DNA of 64,000 nt from GCA-002282575 sp964519885 (GCA_964519885.1 CAZFLX010000011.1:1-64000); one strand, 5' to 3'. Positions 50,689 through 60,568 are shown, counted from the first letter of the stretch. Notes: a model not told the origin generated them from the letters alone. Made by a program: numbers and translations.

Positions 50689-53133
50689 ATGAGTCAAGCG
50701 TGTTATCACTGCGGTCAACCTATTGCCGATGAGGCGCTGGTTGAAAGGAAGATTGCTGGAGCGTCTAAGCAGTTTTGTTGTCACGGCTGTGCGGGTGCTT
50801 GCGAGGCTATTTATGAGGCGGGATTGTCGAGCTTTTACGACAAAGCGGACAAGGATGATGAGCGTCAGCCTGTACCCGTGATGCCAAAAGACCTAGCCAT
50901 GTTCGATCATGACGAGGTGCAGAGCCAGTTTACGGATATCAGTCAGTCTGTTAGGGAAATCGAATTGATGGCTGAGGGTGTTCATTGTGCTGCCTGTGTC
51001 TGGTTAATTGAGCATCGTTTAGCCAAAGAGACTGGTATTGTCAGTGCTTATGTCAACTTTACGAGCCGTCGCATTCGTTTAAAGTGGAACAATAACCTCA
51101 TTCAGTTGTCGCGCATTTTGCAAATTTTAGGCGAGCTGGGTTACGCAAGCCAACCTTATGATCCGCAACTGAGTCAACAAGCCTTGGAGAAATATAACAA
51201 AGGCTTGCTGTATCGTTTTGCCTTTGCCTCTTTTGCCATGATGAATATCATGTGGCTGTCTATCTCTTTGTATTTCGGTGCGGATGATTCTGAGTTCCAG
51301 CAGTTTTTCCATTGGGTCGCTTTAGGTATTGCGACGCCGACCTTATTCTATTCGGGTCAGCCTTTCTTTGTTGGCGCTTGGCAAGCCTTGCGTGGTCGTC
51401 GGTTGGGAATGGATATTTCCATTAGCTTGGGTATTTTAACCACCTATTTTTATTCGCTTTATGTCACCTTTGTGCCGGAGTCGGGTGGTTCGGTTTATTT
51501 TGATACCCTCGTTGATTTCATGTTTTTCCTGTTGCTGGGGCGTTATTTAGAGTCTATTTCTAAGAGCAAGGCGGTTGATGCAACGCACCGACTCATGTCA
51601 TTACAACCTAAAATTGCGCGTCAGCGCATGGCCGATGGTTCTGAGCGCTTCACCGCGGTTCGTTTATTGAAAGCTGGGGATTTAGTCTGGGTTCATCCAG
51701 GTGATCGCGTACCGGTTGATGGGGTGATTGTTGAGGGTGAAGGACATTGCGATGAGTCGATGTTGACGGGTGAGTCGGTGCCTGTGCATAAACGCTTGGG
51801 TGAAAAGGTGTCGGCGGGAACGCATAACCAAGATGGTGCTCTGTTAATCGAAGTGCGTCAAGTTCTCGCTGAGTCGGCTTTAGGAAAAATCATTCGTTTG
51901 GTGGAAGATGCGCAAGCCAGTAAGGCGCCGATTGCACGCACCGCTGATCGCGTCATTCCTTGGTTTGTGGCGGTCACCTTATCCTTGGCAACCTTCTCAC
52001 TTATTTATTGGTGGCTAACGCTAAACTTGGATACCGCCATTATGGCGGCAACAGCGGTATTAATTGTTACTTGCCCTTGTGCCTTTGGATTGGCAACACC
52101 TATGGCGATTGCGGTGGCTTCGGGTGTGGCGGCGCGTTGGGGGGTGTTGGTGAAAAATGGTGCGGTATTAGAGCAGTTATCGAATACCACCCATGTGCTG
52201 TTTGATAAAACAGGAACGCTAACCAAGGGTGAAATGTCTGTGGTAGCACATCAGCGTTGGACAGATCAGGTAGATGCGTCACGTCTGTGGGCGGTGGTTG
52301 CTGCGCTAGAAAGCCGTTCGAGTCATGCCTTGGCCAAAGCTTTGCACACCTTTGCCGCTCCTTTAACTCACCACCCGATAAACATGGAAGGCTTTTTGTC
52401 TTTGTCTGGGCGTGGCGTGCAAGCGCAAATTGAGGGTCAGCTATGGCAGGCGGGTAGTATCGGTTGGATGCAGGCGCAAGGCATCACATTGTCGTCAGCG
52501 ACCAGTGACTGGTTGGCTGAACAAGCGAATATGGGTGCTACCAGTGTTTGTGTTAGCTGTGATGGCCTATTAGTTGCGACCATTGCCTTAGCCGATAGCT
52601 TGCGTGATGATGCGATTGAAGTGGTTGCTGCTTTGCAAGCGCGTGGTATTCAGGTGTCGATGATTACGGGCGATCGTGCCGCCGTTGCTGCGGTATTCGC
52701 ACAGCAATTGGGCGGCATTTCGGTAACAGCGGAAGTGCTACCCGAAGATAAAGAAGCGGTGGTACGTTCATTGCAGGGAGAAGGGCGCGTGGTGGTCTTC
52801 GTCGGTGATGGTATTAACGATGCCCCAGCTTTGGTGCGTGCCGATGTAGGTATTGCTTTGGGATCGGGTACTGAGGTGTCGGTCGATAGTGCCGAAGTGG
52901 TATTGTTAAACAATCAATTGACTTCGGTATTGAATACCATCAAATTATCGACCATTACCTTGCGCACCATTCGTCAAAATATTGCCATGAGTTTGTTGTA
53001 TAACCTGATTATGGTGCCTTTGGCGGTATCGGCTAAATTAACGCCACTCATGGCAGCCATTGGTATGCCGTTATCTTCATTGCTGGTGATTGGTAATGCA
53101 GCTAGGATTAAAGCGAAAGCAAATAAAAAATGA
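50689..53133 (+). CDS. ccoI: Copper-transporting P1B-type ATPase of cbb3 assembly
   Basis: 814 residues. An N-terminal metal-binding region with CYHCGQP and FCCHGCAGACEAIYEAG, an HMA domain with EGVHCAACVWLIEHRL, then the P-type core: CPCAFGLATP in the transport helix, the phosphorylated Asp in FDKTGTLTKGE, and GDGINDAPALVRADVGIALG. It exports copper for insertion into CcoN. Length and the extra Cys-rich N-terminus fit CcoI/FixI. The stop overlaps the start of an EmrE-like gene (ATGA). Confidence 0.96.
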   Translation: MSQACYHCGQPIADEALVERKIAGASKQFCCHGCAGACEAIYEAGLSSFYDKADKDDERQPVPVMPKDLAMFDHDEVQSQFTDISQSVREIELMAEGVHCAACVWLIEHRLAKETGIVSAYVNFTSRRIRLKWNNNLIQLSRILQILGELGYASQPYDPQLSQQALEKYNKGLLYRFAFASFAMMNIMWLSISLYFGADDSEFQQFFHWVALGIATPTLFYSGQPFFVGAWQALRGRRLGMDISISLGILTTYFYSLYVTFVPESGGSVYFDTLVDFMFFLLLGRYLESISKSKAVDATHRLMSLQPKIARQRMADGSERFTAVRLLKAGDLVWVHPGDRVPVDGVIVEGEGHCDESMLTGESVPVHKRLGEKVSAGTHNQDGALLIEVRQVLAESALGKIIRLVEDAQASKAPIARTADRVIPWFVAVTLSLATFSLIYWWLTLNLDTAIMAATAVLIVTCPCAFGLATPMAIAVASGVAARWGVLVKNGAVLEQLSNTTHVLFDKTGTLTKGEMSVVAHQRWTDQVDASRLWAVVAALESRSSHALAKALHTFAAPLTHHPINMEGFLSLSGRGVQAQIEGQLWQAGSIGWMQAQGITLSSATSDWLAEQANMGATSVCVSCDGLLVATIALADSLRDDAIEVVAALQARGIQVSMITGDRAAVAAVFAQQLGGISVTAEVLPEDKEAVVRSLQGEGRVVVFVGDGINDAPALVRADVGIALGSGTEVSVDSAEVVLLNNQLTSVLNTIKLSTITLRTIRQNIAMSLLYNLIMVPLAVSAKLTPLMAAIGMPLSSLLVIGNAARIKAKANKK

Positions 53134-53462
53134 ATGCATGGCTGGTTTTGTCGATAGCCATCGTTGCTGAGGTGATTGCAACGCTGGCGTTAAAAGCCAG
53201 TGATGGATTTACACGTTGGTTGCCTTCGTTGATTGTGGTTATCGGTTATGCGATTGCCTTTTATGGCATGTCTATATCATTAAAAAGTATTCCAGTCGGT
53301 ATCGCTTATGCGGTGTGGGCAGGGGTTGGTATTGTATTGGTTAGCTTGTTTTCTTGGTTGTTTTATCAACAAACCCTGACAGGGGTGCAATGGCTTGGCA
53401 TTGTTTTAATTGTGTCTGGTGTGATGGTGCTGAATATCTCCAGCACCAGTCAAATTCACTAG
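53130..53462 (+). CDS. Small multidrug resistance (EmrE/QacE-type) transporter
   Basis: 110 residues, four helices. The essential membrane carboxylate is present as E14 (IVAEVIATLALKASDGFTRW), with Y40, Y60 and W63 (GIAYAVWAGVGIVLVSL) at the positions known from EmrE, so it should be a functional proton-coupled exporter of cationic compounds or guanidinium-like ions. What is odd is its coupling to ccoI by ATGA, in the place where ccoS is usual. No CcoS-like gene is visible here. Confidence 0.93.
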   Translation: MNAWLVLSIAIVAEVIATLALKASDGFTRWLPSLIVVIGYAIAFYGMSISLKSIPVGIAYAVWAGVGIVLVSLFSWLFYQQTLTGVQWLGIVLIVSGVMVLNISSTSQIH

Positions 53463-53468
53463 GCTGAT

Positions 53469-53822
53469 TTAAGCCTTAGCTTTTAGTGCCTGACCTTCAA
53501 AGGCGATACCCGCCCAGCCGTCTTTCATAAAATTACGAATATTCATGTGGTCATTACCTTCAGGGGTGTTGAGGACATCTTGGTAGAAGCGCCCGAAGCA
53601 ACGCAAGGTAGTTTCGGCGTCTAGATTCATGAATTGTGCGAAGGCAAAAATTTTGCAAGAACCTTCGTTTTTGCCTGCTTCATTCATAATGGCCGTTTCA
53701 GAAAGGCCATTTTTGAAGCTTGTGGGTGTATAGTTGAAATTAGCCGTAATCACATCAATGGTGTCTTCAAAATCAAAAGGTGCACCCGCTTGCAGTGCCA
53801 TGATAAATTCTTGTGGGGTCAT
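53469..53822 (-). CDS. HopJ family protein
   Basis: 117 residues matching the small HopJ type III effector-like family: FEDTIDVITANFNYTPTSFK with the conserved aromatic motif, GKNEGSCKIFAFAQ, and FGRFYQDVLNTPEGNDHMNI. The family is widespread in bacteria without a type III system and its role is unknown, so the effector name should not be taken literally here. No secretion genes are near. It follows uvrA on the same strand with a 4-base gap. Confidence 0.85.
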   Translation of the reverse strand: MTPQEFIMALQAGAPFDFEDTIDVITANFNYTPTSFKNGLSETAIMNEAGKNEGSCKIFAFAQFMNLDAETTLRCFGRFYQDVLNTPEGNDHMNIRNFMKDGWAGIAFEGQALKAKA

Positions 53823-53826
53823 GGAT

Positions 53827-56643
53827 TTATCCTTGTTTTAGTAAGGGTTTTAAATACTTGCCTGTCCAGCTGTGTTCACAGGCGGCAATCTGTTCGGGTG
53901 TGCCTTCGGCGATAATTTGACCACCGCCACTACCGCCTTCAGGACCTAAATCGACCAGCCAATCAGCGGTTTTAATCACATCAAGGTTGTGCTCAATAAC
54001 AACAATGGTGTTGCCGTGGTCACGCAGTCGATGCAATACGGTGAGTAGCAGTTCAATATCGTGGAAGTGTAGCCCAGTGGTGGGTTCGTCCAAAATATAC
54101 AGGGTATTACCCGTATCGCGTTTGGACAATTCTTTCGCCAGCTTAATACGTTGCGCTTCTCCACCAGAAAGGGTAGTCGCACTTTGTCCTAATTTAATGT
54201 AAGACAAGCCAACATCCATCAGCGTGCTGAGTTTGCGTTTTAAGCTGGGCACCGCATCGAAAAACACCAGCGCGTCTTCAATGGTCATGTCCAAAATATC
54301 GGCAATGGTTTTGCCTTTATACTGAATGTCGAGTGTTTCACGATTGTAACGGCTACCATGACAGACATCGCAAGGCACGTAAATATCGGGTAAAAAGTGC
54401 ATTTCGACCTTAATCACACCGTCGCCTTGGCAAGCCTCGCAACGCCCGCCCGCAACGTTAAAACTGAATCGTCCTGGCGTGTAACCGCGTGCGCGCGATT
54501 CGGGAACGCCTGCTAGTAGCTCACGAATAGTGGTGAAGAGTCCTGTGTAGGTAGCGGGATTGGAGCGGGGTGTACGTCCAATCGGGCTTTGGTCGATGTT
54601 AATGACCTTATCGAAATGTTCCAGTCCGCTGATGCTGGTGTAGACTTCGGGGTGTAGGCTAGCACCGTTAAGTTCGTTTGCAGCCAGTCGGTAAAGTGTG
54701 TCGTTAATCAGCGTCGATTTTCCTGAACCCGAAACTCCCGTGATGCAGGTGAAAAGTCCTGCAGGAATGCGCAAGGTGACATCTTTTAAGTTATGCGCAC
54801 TCGCACCTGTTAATATCAGCTCTTTGCCGTTGGGTTGACGACGTTCGGGAAGTTCAATGCGACGCGCACCGAGCAGATATTGTCCTGTCAGTGAAGCAGC
54901 GGTATGGGCGACTTGATCGGGCGTGCCTTGGGCGATGATTTGTCCGCCATGCACGCCTGCACCTGGGCCAATATCAATCAGGTAGTCAGCTTGTCGAATG
55001 GCATCTTCGTCGTGTTCAACGACAATGACGCTGTTGCCTAAATCGCGTAAGCGTCGCAAGGATTCTAATAAGCGGTCATTGTCGCGTTGATGCAAGCCGA
55101 TAGAGGGTTCATCCAGCACATACATCACCCCCGTCAGTCCTGAACCAATTTGACTAGCCAGTCGAATGCGTTGTGCTTCACCGCCTGACAGTGTTTCGGC
55201 ACTGCGTTCGAGCGTTAAATAGGACAAGCCAACTTGAATGAGGAAGCCTAAGCGATTGCGAATTTCTTGCAGAATTTTGTCGGCAATTTGCGCCTTGCTA
55301 CCTGTCAGGGTTAATTCGCTAATCCACTGGTGCAGATCGGTTAAGGATAGGCGTGTTAGTTCGGGTAGCGATTTGTCGGCAATAAAGACATGACGCGCAG
55401 TTTTATTTAGGCGTGTGCCGTCACAGCTGGCGCATGGCTGAACCACACGTAGTTGTGCCAGCTCGCTACGCACCGACTCAACATCGCTGTCACGGTAACG
55501 ACGCTCAAACCAAGGCAAAATGCCTTCCCACGGGCGCGGTGCATCGGAATAACGACCACCGGGCAAGGCAATGCGGTCATTACCACTGCCATGTAGTAGC
55601 TTTTGTTGAATACTTGCAGGCAGGTCTTGCCAAGCCGTTTCCAAGTCAAAAGCATAGTGTTCAGCTAAGGCTTGTAATAGCGATTTGGTGTAGGCGTTGC
55701 GTTTATCCCAGCCATGAATGGCGCCATTGCCAACGGGCAGTTCGGGGTGAGCGACAATGCGTTCAATATCGAAGCGTTCGACACTGCCTAAACCGTCGCA
55801 ACTGCCACAAGCACCATGCGGGCTGTTGAATGAAAAGAGTCGCGGCTCGAGTTCGGCAACCGAATAACCACAATGCGGGCAGGCAAATTTGCTGGAAAAC
55901 AGCAGTTTGAAATCGCCATCATCGGCGGATAAGGGTTCGACCATTGCCAATCCGTTGGCTAACTTTAGTGCGGTTTCAAAAGATTCAGCCAGGCGTTGTT
56001 TTAGGTCTTCACGCACCTTGAAGCGGTCGATAACGGCATCAATGCTGTGTTTTTTCTTGCCATCTAAGTCGGGAATGCGGTCAAGCTCTACCAGTTCGCC
56101 GTCGATGCGCACACGCAAGTAGCCTTGAGCAGCCAGCTCGCCCAGCAGTTCTTTATGTTCGCCTTTTTTATCGCGCACAATCGGCGCTAAAATCATGGCG
56201 CGGCTGTTTTCGGGTAAAGCCAGAGTGTGATCGACCATTTGACTGACGGTTTGTGCGTGAAGATCGCAACCATGTGTCGGACAACGTGGCGTGCCAACGC
56301 GGGCATAGAGCAAGCGGAAGTAGTCGTAAATTTCAGTGACGGTGCCGACGGTAGATCGCGGATTGTGACTGGTCGCTTTTTGTTCGATGGCAATAGCAGG
56401 GGACAAGCCGTCAATGCTGTCCATATCAGGCTTTTCCATCATCGACAAAAATTGACGCGCATAGGCTGACAGGCTTTCGACATAGCGACGTTGACCTTCG
56501 GCGTAGAGGGTGTCGAAGGCTAAGGACGATTTACCCGAACCCGATAAGCCAGTAATCACCACCAGTTTGTTTTTGGGAATGTCTAGGTCGATGTTTTTCA
56601 GGTTGTGAGTTCGTGCGCCACGAATGCGGATAAAGTTATCCAT
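53827..56643 (-). CDS. uvrA: Excinuclease ABC subunit A
   Basis: 938 residues, standard. Two ABC ATPase modules: Walker A GLSGSGKSSLAFDTLYAEGQ (about 31-50) and GVSGSGKSTLINDTL (~640); signature motifs SGGEAQRIRLASQIG and SGGEAQRIKLAKEL; zinc-binding cysteines CPHCGYS with CGSCDGLG and later CEACQGDG with CDVCHG. UvrA recognises DNA damage in nucleotide excision repair. Divergent from the MFS gene with 116 bases between. Confidence 0.98.
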   Translation of the reverse strand: MDNFIRIRGARTHNLKNIDLDIPKNKLVVITGLSGSGKSSLAFDTLYAEGQRRYVESLSAYARQFLSMMEKPDMDSIDGLSPAIAIEQKATSHNPRSTVGTVTEIYDYFRLLYARVGTPRCPTHGCDLHAQTVSQMVDHTLALPENSRAMILAPIVRDKKGEHKELLGELAAQGYLRVRIDGELVELDRIPDLDGKKKHSIDAVIDRFKVREDLKQRLAESFETALKLANGLAMVEPLSADDGDFKLLFSSKFACPHCGYSVAELEPRLFSFNSPHGACGSCDGLGSVERFDIERIVAHPELPVGNGAIHGWDKRNAYTKSLLQALAEHYAFDLETAWQDLPASIQQKLLHGSGNDRIALPGGRYSDAPRPWEGILPWFERRYRDSDVESVRSELAQLRVVQPCASCDGTRLNKTARHVFIADKSLPELTRLSLTDLHQWISELTLTGSKAQIADKILQEIRNRLGFLIQVGLSYLTLERSAETLSGGEAQRIRLASQIGSGLTGVMYVLDEPSIGLHQRDNDRLLESLRRLRDLGNSVIVVEHDEDAIRQADYLIDIGPGAGVHGGQIIAQGTPDQVAHTAASLTGQYLLGARRIELPERRQPNGKELILTGASAHNLKDVTLRIPAGLFTCITGVSGSGKSTLINDTLYRLAANELNGASLHPEVYTSISGLEHFDKVINIDQSPIGRTPRSNPATYTGLFTTIRELLAGVPESRARGYTPGRFSFNVAGGRCEACQGDGVIKVEMHFLPDIYVPCDVCHGSRYNRETLDIQYKGKTIADILDMTIEDALVFFDAVPSLKRKLSTLMDVGLSYIKLGQSATTLSGGEAQRIKLAKELSKRDTGNTLYILDEPTTGLHFHDIELLLTVLHRLRDHGNTIVVIEHNLDVIKTADWLVDLGPEGGSGGGQIIAEGTPEQIAACEHSWTGKYLKPLLKQG

Positions 56644-56759
56644 AATGCCGATGCTGCCCCGCTTAAATGTGACTCATAAGTATAGCGGAATTTTTCAGCA
56701 AGCGGCACAGCTTTGCTATACTTACGCGATTAAGAATCAGATTTGTTTGGAACACCACT

Positions 56760-58154
56760 ATGCAGGCTAATGCCTTACCGCCAATAGATGATTTAGCCAT
56801 GCGCCCAGATGAGAAGCGCGCAGCCAGCTTAATGGCGGCTCTATACGCCAGCCGTATGCTCGGCATGTTTATGATTTTACCGACTTTTGCACTCTTTGCT
56901 TCGGGTGAGTTTCCGCAGGCGTCTGCGATGATGATTGGTTTAACCATGGGTATTTATGGTTTAAGTCAGGCGTTATTACAGTTACCTTTCGGGATGTGGT
57001 CGGACAAGTTTGGGCGTAAACCGCTGATTGCCATTGGCTTGGTATTATTTGCTTTGGGGTCGGTGGTCTGTGCGCTGGCGCCTACCTTGGAATGGATGAT
57101 GGTGGGTCGTGCTTTACAGGGGGCTGGTGCTATTTCTGCGGTATTGTTGGCATTGCTAGCGGATTTAACACGCGAAACGGTGCGGTTGCGTGCCATGTCT
57201 TTGGTGGGTATCAGTATTGGCTTTTCATTCACCATTTCCTTGGTCATTGGTCCTGCCTTAGATGCACTGGTGGGTGTGCGTGGTATTTTCTGGCTTACCG
57301 CTTTAATGGCATTAGGCGGGTTGGTGGTGCTTTACACGCTGATTTCTGACCCTGAAATTAAACCATTAAGTCGCGATGTACAGGCAGACACCTCTGCGCT
57401 GGGTGTGGTGTTGAAAGACGCGGGTTTATTGCGACTCAATTTCGGTATTTTTGCCTTACATTTATTGCTTACCGCTTTATTTATTGCCGTGCCCTTGGCA
57501 TTGGTGCAATCGGCAGGAATTGATGTGATGCAACATTGGCAGATTTATTTGCCTGTGATGTTGGTGTCTTTTGCCTTGATGACCCCAATCATTATTTATG
57601 GTGAGAAAAAAGCCAAACTGCGTCCGATTTTTCTGCTGTCGATTGGGTTGTTGATGTTGTCAGAAGCCTTGCTGTGGGCAGGTCATGATAATTTGTGGAT
57701 GGTGGTGTTGGCACTGATTGTATTTTTCACGGGCTTTAATGTTATGGAAGCTTCTCTGCCATCATTAATTGCTAAATTTGCGCCTGCACATCTCAAAGGG
57801 ACAGCCAGTGGTGTTTATGCGACCAGTCAATTTTTCGGTACTTTCTTAGGTGGATTATTGGGCGGTGCTTTGCTGGGCTGGGGGAGTTTCGATGCCGTCT
57901 TTGCTGCGGCGATTGGATTGACGGTTGTTTGGTTCGCCATTGCTTGGGGTATGGTCAACCCTGATCGCATTTCCAGCTTTGTTTTACCCTTGCGTGATGA
58001 ACATATACAAACGCCTGAAGCAACCAAGCAGGCACTGATGTCGATTCAAGGGGTTAGAGAAGCCTGGGTAGATAGCGTGGGTGTGCGTGCTTATCTGAAA
58101 ATTGATAAAACACAAGTTAGTGAAGACAACTTAATTCATTGGGTAACGCGTTAA
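56760..58154 (+). CDS. MFS transporter, YajR-like with C-terminal ferredoxin-fold domain
   Basis: 464 residues with about 12 helices and motif A GMWSDKFGRKPLIAIG between helices 2 and 3 (about residue 77-92). The last ~60 residues form a soluble domain (MSIQGVREAWVDSVGVRAYL) like the YAM domain of E. coli YajR, which has a similar total length. It is a proton-coupled exporter of unknown substrate. The uvrA-MFS-ssb arrangement recurs in several proteobacteria. Confidence 0.9.
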   Translation: MQANALPPIDDLAMRPDEKRAASLMAALYASRMLGMFMILPTFALFASGEFPQASAMMIGLTMGIYGLSQALLQLPFGMWSDKFGRKPLIAIGLVLFALGSVVCALAPTLEWMMVGRALQGAGAISAVLLALLADLTRETVRLRAMSLVGISIGFSFTISLVIGPALDALVGVRGIFWLTALMALGGLVVLYTLISDPEIKPLSRDVQADTSALGVVLKDAGLLRLNFGIFALHLLLTALFIAVPLALVQSAGIDVMQHWQIYLPVMLVSFALMTPIIIYGEKKAKLRPIFLLSIGLLMLSEALLWAGHDNLWMVVLALIVFFTGFNVMEASLPSLIAKFAPAHLKGTASGVYATSQFFGTFLGGLLGGALLGWGSFDAVFAAAIGLTVVWFAIAWGMVNPDRISSFVLPLRDEHIQTPEATKQALMSIQGVREAWVDSVGVRAYLKIDKTQVSEDNLIHWVTR

Positions 58155-58286
58155 TGTTTTGCTTTTTGCTCTAGCTAATTGGTATTTAGTTGGTGTACAC
58201 TGCAAAAACTTGTCTGGTCGAGTTTAGGTCAGTCGAGTTTGTTTTTTTATTGTTAATAGTACGTAAAGTGTGTTGGAGAGTGATGT

Positions 58287-58799
58287 ATGCGCGGTGTGAA
58301 TAAAGTAATTTTAGTTGGTACTTTGGGTCGTGATCCTGAGGTACGTTATACGCCCAATGGTAATGCCATTGCCAATTTGAATGTGGCGACTTCGGAACAG
58401 TGGACAGATAAACAAAGCGGTGATCGTCAGGAACGTACTGAATGGCATCGTGTGGTGATTTTCGGTAAATTGGCGGAAATTGCTGGTCAATATTTGAAGA
58501 AAGGCAGTCAAGTTTACTTAGAAGGTAAATTACAAACGCGCAAATGGCAAGATCAGTCTGGTCAGGAGCGTTACAGCACTGAAGTGGTGTTAGACGTGAA
58601 TGGTCAAATGCAAATGTTGGGTGGTCGCAACGATAACCGTGGTGGTCATGCCGAAATGGGCGATAGCGGTTATGGTGGTGATATGGGTGGTTATGGTGGT
58701 GGCGCACCTGCGCGCTCTGCTGCGCCTGCAAACAATCGTCCTGCTGCTTCAGCACCCCCCGCTTTTGGCCCCGATTTAGATGATGATATTCCTTTCTAA
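58287..58799 (+). CDS. ssb: Single-stranded DNA-binding protein
   Basis: 170 residues. An OB-fold of ~110 residues (NKVILVGTLGRDPEVRYTPN, RTEWHRVVIFGKLAEIAGQY, YLEGKLQTRKWQDQSGQERY), a glycine-rich linker (GYGGDMGGYGGG) and the acidic tip DLDDDIPF that recruits partner proteins. GGAGA precedes the start. A terminator follows. Confidence 0.98.
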   Translation: MRGVNKVILVGTLGRDPEVRYTPNGNAIANLNVATSEQWTDKQSGDRQERTEWHRVVIFGKLAEIAGQYLKKGSQVYLEGKLQTRKWQDQSGQERYSTEVVLDVNGQMQMLGGRNDNRGGHAEMGDSGYGGDMGGYGGGAPARSAAPANNRPAASAPPAFGPDLDDDIPF

Positions 58800-58820
58800 A
58801 TTGAACGCTTGTCATTGATT

Positions 58821-58846
58821 AAAGCCAGCATACGCTGGCTTTTTTA
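58821..58846 (+). terminator. Terminator of ssb
   Basis: AAGCCAGC-ATAC-GCTGGCTT followed by a T-tract. Confidence 0.9.
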
Positions 58847-58932
58847 TTGTCTGTTTTTTTATTGCTGATGCCATCATCACAATCTTTGTTATTGAAGTGA
58901 AAAATAACTCATTGTCTTTTTAAATAAATGAG

Positions 58933-58961
58933 TTGAATATAGTACGTGTTAGTACTATATT
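58933..58961 (+). promoter_or_regulatory. Promoter with overlapping palindromic operator of the MarR operon
   Basis: TTGAAT (58933-58938), a 17-base spacer and TATATT (58956-58961) form a promoter. Laid over it is a perfect inverted repeat, AATATAGTAC-GTGTTA-GTACTATATT (58936-58961), 10-bp arms and a 6-base centre, the size and symmetry expected for a MarR dimer. It stands 33 bases before the marR-type start, so autorepression is likely. Confidence 0.8.
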
Positions 58962-58994
58962 AATCACCAGAGGGACTTAACTGAGGTTAAAACA

Positions 58995-59414
58995 ATGAAA
59001 TTTTTGCCAACCTTAGCTGCTTTGGTGACCACTTATCAAGGGTTTAATCGTTATTCGACGGATGATATTCGTCGGTTCGATTTAACTATGACGCAGTTTG
59101 ACATCATTGCGACCTTAGGTAATCAGCCAGCCATGAGCTTTAAACAATTGGGTGAGCAAACATTGGTCACGAAAGGCACTTTGACGGGTGTGGTCGAACG
59201 CTTGGTGGCTAAGGGGCTGCTCGAAACGCGCTGCAATCCCGATGATGCACGCAGCCAACTGGTTGGTTTAACGGCTGAAGGTCAGCAACTATTTGAGGCT
59301 ATTTTCCCCCAACATTTGGCGCATTTACAACAGGCATTTGGTCAGTTGAGTGATGTTGAATTGGAGCAACTTAGTCATTTATTAACGAAATTGAATCACA
59401 CTTTTAATCGATAA
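58995..59414 (+). CDS. MarR family transcriptional regulator
   Basis: 139 residues, winged helix-turn-helix: FDLTMTQFDIIATLGNQPAM, FKQLGEQTLVTKGTLTGVVE as recognition helix, and the wing RLVAKGLLETRCNPDDARSQ. GAGG lies about 8 bases before ATG. It heads an operon with DoxX, pirin and a flavodoxin-fold reductase and should repress it through the palindrome upstream. No cysteine at the usual OhrR N-terminal position is seen, so a quinone-like or other phenolic ligand is as likely as peroxide. Confidence 0.92.
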   Translation: MKFLPTLAALVTTYQGFNRYSTDDIRRFDLTMTQFDIIATLGNQPAMSFKQLGEQTLVTKGTLTGVVERLVAKGLLETRCNPDDARSQLVGLTAEGQQLFEAIFPQHLAHLQQAFGQLSDVELEQLSHLLTKLNHTFNR

Positions 59415-59426
59415 GAGGATAGACAC

Positions 59427-59834
59427 ATGAACGGATTATCAGGACCTTTTACCTTGGTTGCGCGCATTTTGTTAGCAGCTATTTTTATTTCGGCGGGCTT
59501 TTCAAAAATCACTGGCTTTGACGGCACAGTAGGCTATATCGCTGCTTATGGTTTGCCGATGGCGAATAGTGTGGCTATATTGACTATTTTGTTGGAAATT
59601 GTCGCGGGTATTGCTTTGTTGGTAGGCTTTCAAGCACGTATTGCTGCCTTTTTATTGGGTGGATTTACCATTTTGGCAGCGTTGATTTTTCATGCCTTTT
59701 GGTCAGTTCCAGCCGATCAAGTCTATATGCAACAATTAATGTTTATGAAGAACCTGAGCATTGCCGGTGGTTTATTTATGGTTACGGCTTTAGGTGCTGG
59801 CGCTTGGTCGTTAGACAACAAACAACCGAACTAA
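59427..59834 (+). CDS. DoxX family membrane protein
   Basis: 135 residues, four hydrophobic helices: LVARILLAAIFISAGFSKIT, the family's N-terminal signature, then AILTILLEIVAGIALLVGFQ and later AGGLFMVTALGAGAWSLDN. DoxX-family proteins are linked to quinone/thiol redox stress, but the biochemical role here is unknown. Second gene of the MarR operon, GAGGA before the ATG. Confidence 0.9.
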   Translation: MNGLSGPFTLVARILLAAIFISAGFSKITGFDGTVGYIAAYGLPMANSVAILTILLEIVAGIALLVGFQARIAAFLLGGFTILAALIFHAFWSVPADQVYMQQLMFMKNLSIAGGLFMVTALGAGAWSLDNKQPN

Positions 59835-59863
59835 TTCAATTAAGTATCAAGAGGTAATAACCT

Positions 59864-60568
59864 ATGATGCATTTAAGAAAGTCTTCCGAAAGAGGTTACG
59901 CAGATCACGGTTGGTTGAAGAGTTACCATTCGTTTTCATTCGCGCGTTATTACGATCCTCGTTTTATGGGTTGGGGTAATCTTAGAGTCATTAATGAAGA
60001 TAGTGTGGCGCCAGGTCAGGGATTTGGCGAGCATGGTCATCGTGATATGGAAATCATTAGTTATGTCTTATCGGGTGCTTTAGCGCACCGCGATAGCATG
60101 GGTAATGTTGAATCCATTCCAGCTGGTGATGTGCAACGCATGAGTGCTGGTAGCGGTGTGAAGCATAGTGAATTTAATTTTGAGCGAGACGCTGAAACGC
60201 ATTTTCTTCAAATTTGGATTGAACCGAATGAGTTGGGTGTTCAGCCCAGTTATGAACAGAAATCGATTGATCCTATGAGTAAACAAGGCTGCCTAAGGGT
60301 GATTGCTTCGCCTGAAGGAGGGGATAGTGCCTTGAAAATTCACGCTGATGCGAGGTTGTACGCTGGTCTGTTCGATGCCGAGCAACAAGCGAGTCTGCCA
60401 CTTAATCCGCACAGAAAAGCTTATGTGCATTTAATTAAAGGTCAATTAAGCGTTAATGATATTGAATTGAATGCTGGTGACGCTTTAATGATTGAGAAGG
60501 AATCATTATTAACGCTAGCTCAGGGAAAAGGTGCTGAAGTATTAGTGTTTGATCTTGCAGCGGATTAA
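59864..60568 (+). CDS. Pirin family protein
   Basis: 234 residues, two cupin barrels. The N-terminal barrel has WLKSYHSFSFARYYDPRFMG and the metal-binding GEHGHRDMEIISYVLSGAL, with HRDSMG as third element; the second barrel is less conserved. Bacterial pirins include quercetin 2,3-dioxygenases, and others of unknown function. Its linkage to a MarR regulator and a flavodoxin-fold reductase suggests handling of quinones or flavonoid-like compounds. Confidence 0.93.
   Translation: MMHLRKSSERGYADHGWLKSYHSFSFARYYDPRFMGWGNLRVINEDSVAPGQGFGEHGHRDMEIISYVLSGALAHRDSMGNVESIPAGDVQRMSAGSGVKHSEFNFERDAETHFLQIWIEPNELGVQPSYEQKSIDPMSKQGCLRVIASPEGGDSALKIHADARLYAGLFDAEQQASLPLNPHRKAYVHLIKGQLSVNDIELNAGDALMIEKESLLTLAQGKGAEVLVFDLAAD

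Noticed and set aside
53469..53822. HopJ gene as evidence of a type III secretion effector
   Set aside because: The family occurs in many bacteria without such systems, and no secretion genes are nearby.
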